Assembly: GCF_014199215.1 (NCBI RefSeq)
Contig: NZ_JACIJC010000001.1
Coordinates: 498,001 to 562,000 of the forward strand
From: Sphingobium boeckii
GTDB taxonomy: Bacteria; Pseudomonadota; Alphaproteobacteria; Sphingomonadales; Sphingomonadaceae
Length of the DNA stretch: 64,000 bases
Direction: 5' to 3'
The notes under the pieces were generated by a model. That model made no database searches. It was given only the letters and a program-made list of their open reading frames with translations, and had not been told where the DNA came from. The translations under genes and the position numbers were made by a program. Below are positions 61,969 through 64,000 of the stretch, piece by piece; the stretch's first letter is position 1; every line of letters starts with the position of its first letter.

Positions 61969-62613
61969 ATCCCCCCGCGGCGGTCCCTGGGCTGTTCCAT
62001 CCGCCCGCTCGGCGAGATCGATTGCGCACATCCGTCGGTAATTCGGGTGCGGGCCGCACACCGCACCGGCATAATTCCAGCGCGGGCTGAACAGCATCTT
62101 GCGATGCCCGCGGCCCTTCACATTGTCGTCGATGATGAGCTGGCGCACGGCGTCGGTCGCGGTTTCGGGGCCGTAGGTGAGCGATTCGGTCATGTAGATA
62201 TCCCCGCCGCGCCGCTTGAGGCGCTGGCCGGGATTGAGCCCATCGCTGCCGATATGACCCACGCGGCCGCTGCGCCCCTGGTCGCGCACATGATCGCCGG
62301 CGGACCCGTCCAGCAGCGCGCTGCGTTTGAGCGGTGGTAATGCGGGCTGGCGTTCGAGGAAGCGGATCGCCTCATCCACCGCGGACACCCCCTCATAGGT
62401 GCGCAGTCCATTGTCCTGATCGGGAAAGATCACGGAATTGCCCTGATAGAGTTCGCGATAGGCCCGCAATTCATCGGCATAGGCCTGGGGATCGGCGCGG
62501 ACGAAATTGATCTCGTCGATCACGCTGTCACCCGTGACGCGGTCGCGCTGGGCGTGACCGGTTGCGGGCATGGCGGCAAGGCACAGCGCCAGCAGGATAT
62601 CAGCGCGGCGCAA
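61966..62613 (-). CDS. CAP-domain (SCP-like) exported protein
   Basis: A 215-residue protein from TTG 62613, preceded by GAGG at good spacing. A signal peptide (LRRADILLALCLAAMPATGHA) is followed by a CAP/SCP domain: VIDEINFVRADPQAYADELR, DGSAGDHVRDQGRSGRVGHI and VKGRGHRKMLFSPRWNYAGA, where conserved His residues lie. CAP proteins are secreted; bacterial ones have no settled function. Its TTG start overlaps the stop of the upstream alpha/beta hydrolase gene by 14 bp. Confidence 0.85.
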   Translation of the reverse strand: MRRADILLALCLAAMPATGHAQRDRVTGDSVIDEINFVRADPQAYADELRAYRELYQGNSVIFPDQDNGLRTYEGVSAVDEAIRFLERQPALPPLKRSALLDGSAGDHVRDQGRSGRVGHIGSDGLNPGQRLKRRGGDIYMTESLTYGPETATDAVRQLIIDDNVKGRGHRKMLFSPRWNYAGAVCGPHPNYRRMCAIDLAERADGTAQGPPRGD

Positions 62614-63487
62614 GGAAAGACCTCACAGCGCCCTGAAACGCGCTTGGCTGATCGACCATGATCATATGGCCGCTATTGGCGACCGGAACGAGCTTTGCCT
62701 GTTTCGCGCCCGCATAGGCGGTCCGGTAAGTGCGCGTCATCGCCGCCGGATCGGTCGTCTGAGTCCGGGTCTGCGTGGCATAGACCACGGTGAGCGGCGC
62801 TGTGATCTTTGGCAGGTCCGGTGTAAGATCCGTGAGCGCCAGTTCATGCAGCGCGCGCGCGGTTACCCCGCTGTCGCTCCGTCGCTTGGGATCACTCTGC
62901 ATCCCGAACAGGCTGACGACCGATTCGAACAGGCGCTGCCCCTCCGGCGTATCGGTCATGTTGCGCAGACCATCGGCAAGCGGACGGATGCTCTGCGCAT
63001 CATAGCCGACGATCCCGGCAGGGGCCGGCAGCATATCCACGATCATCGCCCTGCCTATCCGCGCCGGATAACGGGTTGCGACCATCAGCGCGATCGTGCC
63101 ACCCATGGAATGGCCGATAATGGCGGGCCGGATCAGCCGCGTAGCGGCGATGTAGCGGGCGATATCTTCGGCGGCTGGCTTTGCGATATCGCCCTTGGCG
63201 TTGCCGCCCGCCGCCACGCCGTCGAAACCGGCGATCTGCACGAGGTGATAGCGATAGCCGGGCACGGCATTGATCGTGCTGCGCCACACAGCGCGCGACG
63301 AATCCACACCGTGGATCAGGATCACGTCCGGCCCGCTGCCCTGCACCGTCACTGAAAGCCGGGTGGAAGCAAAGGGTGCGGCTGATGCGGCAGCGGGCAA
63401 TAGCGCAAAGGCACCCATCGCGACCGCAGTCTCCAGCAACCTGCGCCGCGGCATCGTCGAATTTCGATATGTCATCACCGGCCTCAT
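62600..63487 (-). CDS. Alpha/beta-fold hydrolase, exported
   Basis: A 295-residue hydrolase from ATG 63487, with alternatives at 63475 and 63454. The N-terminus STMPRRRLLETAVAMGAFAL resembles a Tat or Sec signal peptide ending near AASAAP. DVILIHGVDSSRAVWRSTIN is the oxyanion-hole region, AIIGHSMGGTIALMVATRYP holds the nucleophile Ser, and NSGHMIMVDQP the catalytic His. The substrate is unknown. It precedes the CAP gene in one transcription unit. Confidence 0.85.
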   Translation of the reverse strand: MRPVMTYRNSTMPRRRLLETAVAMGAFALLPAAASAAPFASTRLSVTVQGSGPDVILIHGVDSSRAVWRSTINAVPGYRYHLVQIAGFDGVAAGGNAKGDIAKPAAEDIARYIAATRLIRPAIIGHSMGGTIALMVATRYPARIGRAMIVDMLPAPAGIVGYDAQSIRPLADGLRNMTDTPEGQRLFESVVSLFGMQSDPKRRSDSGVTARALHELALTDLTPDLPKITAPLTVVYATQTRTQTTDPAAMTRTYRTAYAGAKQAKLVPVANSGHMIMVDQPSAFQGAVRSFLAPR

Positions 63488-63547
63488 GCACCGATCAGTT
63501 TAACCGTGGCTGAAGAGGATGCGGATTCTTCGCGTATGTTTCTTCAG

Positions 63548-63583
63548 AGCCGCTCAGTTGCGCGTCCCAAAGCATGAGCGGCT
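63548..63583. terminator. Hairpin upstream of the MFS fragment
   Basis: AGCCGCTCA (63548-63556) pairs with TGAGCGGCT (63575-63583), 9 bp with an 18-nt loop, followed on the plus strand by TTGGTTTTG. It lies upstream of the last gene and about 60 bp before the start of the divergent hydrolase gene's transcript, so it ends no visible gene; it may be part of the repeat below. Confidence 0.45.
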
Positions 63584-63646
63584 TTGGTTTTGAGAGCGAG
63601 CGGCCGGCTTGAGTATCAACGGTTTTGATTTCGAGTGCGATGCTTT
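63569..63646. repeat. Imperfect repeat with inverted ends before the MFS gene
   Basis: AAAGCAT (63569-63575) is inverted as ATGCTTT (63640-63646). Inside, GGTTTTGAGAGCGAG and GGTTTTGATTTCGAG form an imperfect direct repeat. It looks like a short interspersed intergenic element of the kind common in alphaproteobacteria. It ends 31 bp before the MFS start. Confidence 0.45.
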
Positions 63647-63677
63647 AGAATCCACGGCCCTGCGGAGTATAGCCACG

Positions 63678-64000
63678 ATGTTTCCATCCCTCCGGCGGCG
63701 CGATGCGGCGATTGCCTTCATCCTCGTGACCGCCGCGCTCGATATCATGTCGATGGGCATCGTCATCCCCGTTCTGCCCTCGCTGATCGAGGAGTTTGCG
63801 GGATCGAACGCCAGCGCAGGCGTGTGGAACGGCATCTTCGTCGCGCTCTGGGCGGCGATGCAGTTCGTGTGTTCACCGATCATCGGCTCTCTCTCCGATC
63901 GCTACGGGCGGCGCCCCGTAATCCTGATCTCCACGATCGGGCTGGCGGCGGATTTCGTGTTGATGGCGCTTGCGCCCAATCTCTGGTGGCTGGCGGTGGG
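63678..64000 (+). CDS. MFS drug-resistance-type transporter, 3' end cut by window edge
   Basis: The first 107 codons of a major facilitator protein, from ATG 63678 (MFPSLRRRDAAIAFILVTAA). LDIMSMGIVIPVLPSLIEEF is helix 1 with the TetA-type LD..G..I..P motif, and GSLSDRYGRRPVILISTIGL is the conserved loop 2-3 motif of MFS transporters. The tetracycline-efflux (DHA1/TCR) group is the best match. The gene continues beyond the window, so length and substrate cannot be judged. Confidence 0.88.
   Translation, partial: MFPSLRRRDAAIAFILVTAALDIMSMGIVIPVLPSLIEEFAGSNASAGVWNGIFVALWAAMQFVCSPIIGSLSDRYGRRPVILISTIGLAADFVLMALAPNLWWLAV

Overview
This 64 kb window is an ordinary, gene-dense chromosomal stretch of an alphaproteobacterium, most likely a member of the Sphingomonadales (Sphingomonadaceae). 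The reasons are the high GC content, the SciP cell-cycle regulator (found only in alphaproteobacteria), a serC-serA pair behind a structured leader, a HisZ-type ATP phosphoribosyltransferase subunit, many short sphingomonad-type proteins, and several families of short intergenic inverted repeats. The genus cannot be fixed from the sequence alone. I saw no rRNA, tRNA, insertion sequence, prophage or CRISPR array. Both ends cut a gene: homoserine dehydrogenase on the left (its 3' part is missing) and an MFS drug transporter on the right.

Layout. 1-11.7 kb: hom, a DUF3597 protein, RarD, prolyl aminopeptidase, a GH88/105 hydrolase divergent from a VOC protein, a KgtP-like transporter, a lipoprotein, a small unit with an 18-codon ORF behind an extreme Shine-Dalgarno sequence, two coupled membrane proteins, a Crp/Fnr regulator and murA. 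11.7-19.8 kb: DUF445 protein, an RND efflux pump and adaptor, a SIMPL protein flanked by two GlsB-type stress membrane proteins, and sciP. 19.9-30.5 kb: mnmA; a translationally coupled pdxH-CDF-phzF operon; a divergent operon with a J-domain protein, BrkB, fabI, an AT-richer HEPN-like ORF and aroC; then an FMN reductase, a methyltransferase and purA. 30.6-40.4 kb: a lipoprotein esterase with a Cys-rich repeat, hisZ, serC-serA, an extensin-like lipoprotein, a LOG protein, a GNAT protein, a membrane-anchored cytochrome c and pheA.

40.5-53.6 kb: S1/P1 nuclease, isoaspartyl peptidase, DUF3089 protein, a second MHS transporter, an acyltransferase, ispG, a VapBC toxin-antitoxin pair, and a run of tightly packed plus-strand genes (DMT exporter, GNAT, TfoX-like, TIGR01244 phosphatase-like, a hypothetical, sterol desaturase, GMC oxidoreductase). 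53.8-64 kb: glnK-amt behind a clear sigma-54 promoter, a DUF2007 protein, tldD coupled to a DUF924 gene, a zf-CHCC protein, a DUF4402 protein, an orphan ABC ATPase, nadB, a CAP-domain protein, an alpha/beta hydrolase and the MFS fragment.

Metabolically the window is rich in amino-acid and cofactor genes: hom, serC/serA, aroC, pheA, hisZ, purA, pdxH, nadB, ispG, fabI and murA. Regulation visible in the sequence includes the sigma-54 promoter of glnK, an EcfG-like promoter before one glsB, the serC leader, and many 4-bp start/stop overlaps implying translational coupling. The two most unusual items are the 18-codon ORF with 14 nt of complementarity to the 16S rRNA tail, and the HEPN-like ORF wedged between fabI and aroC.
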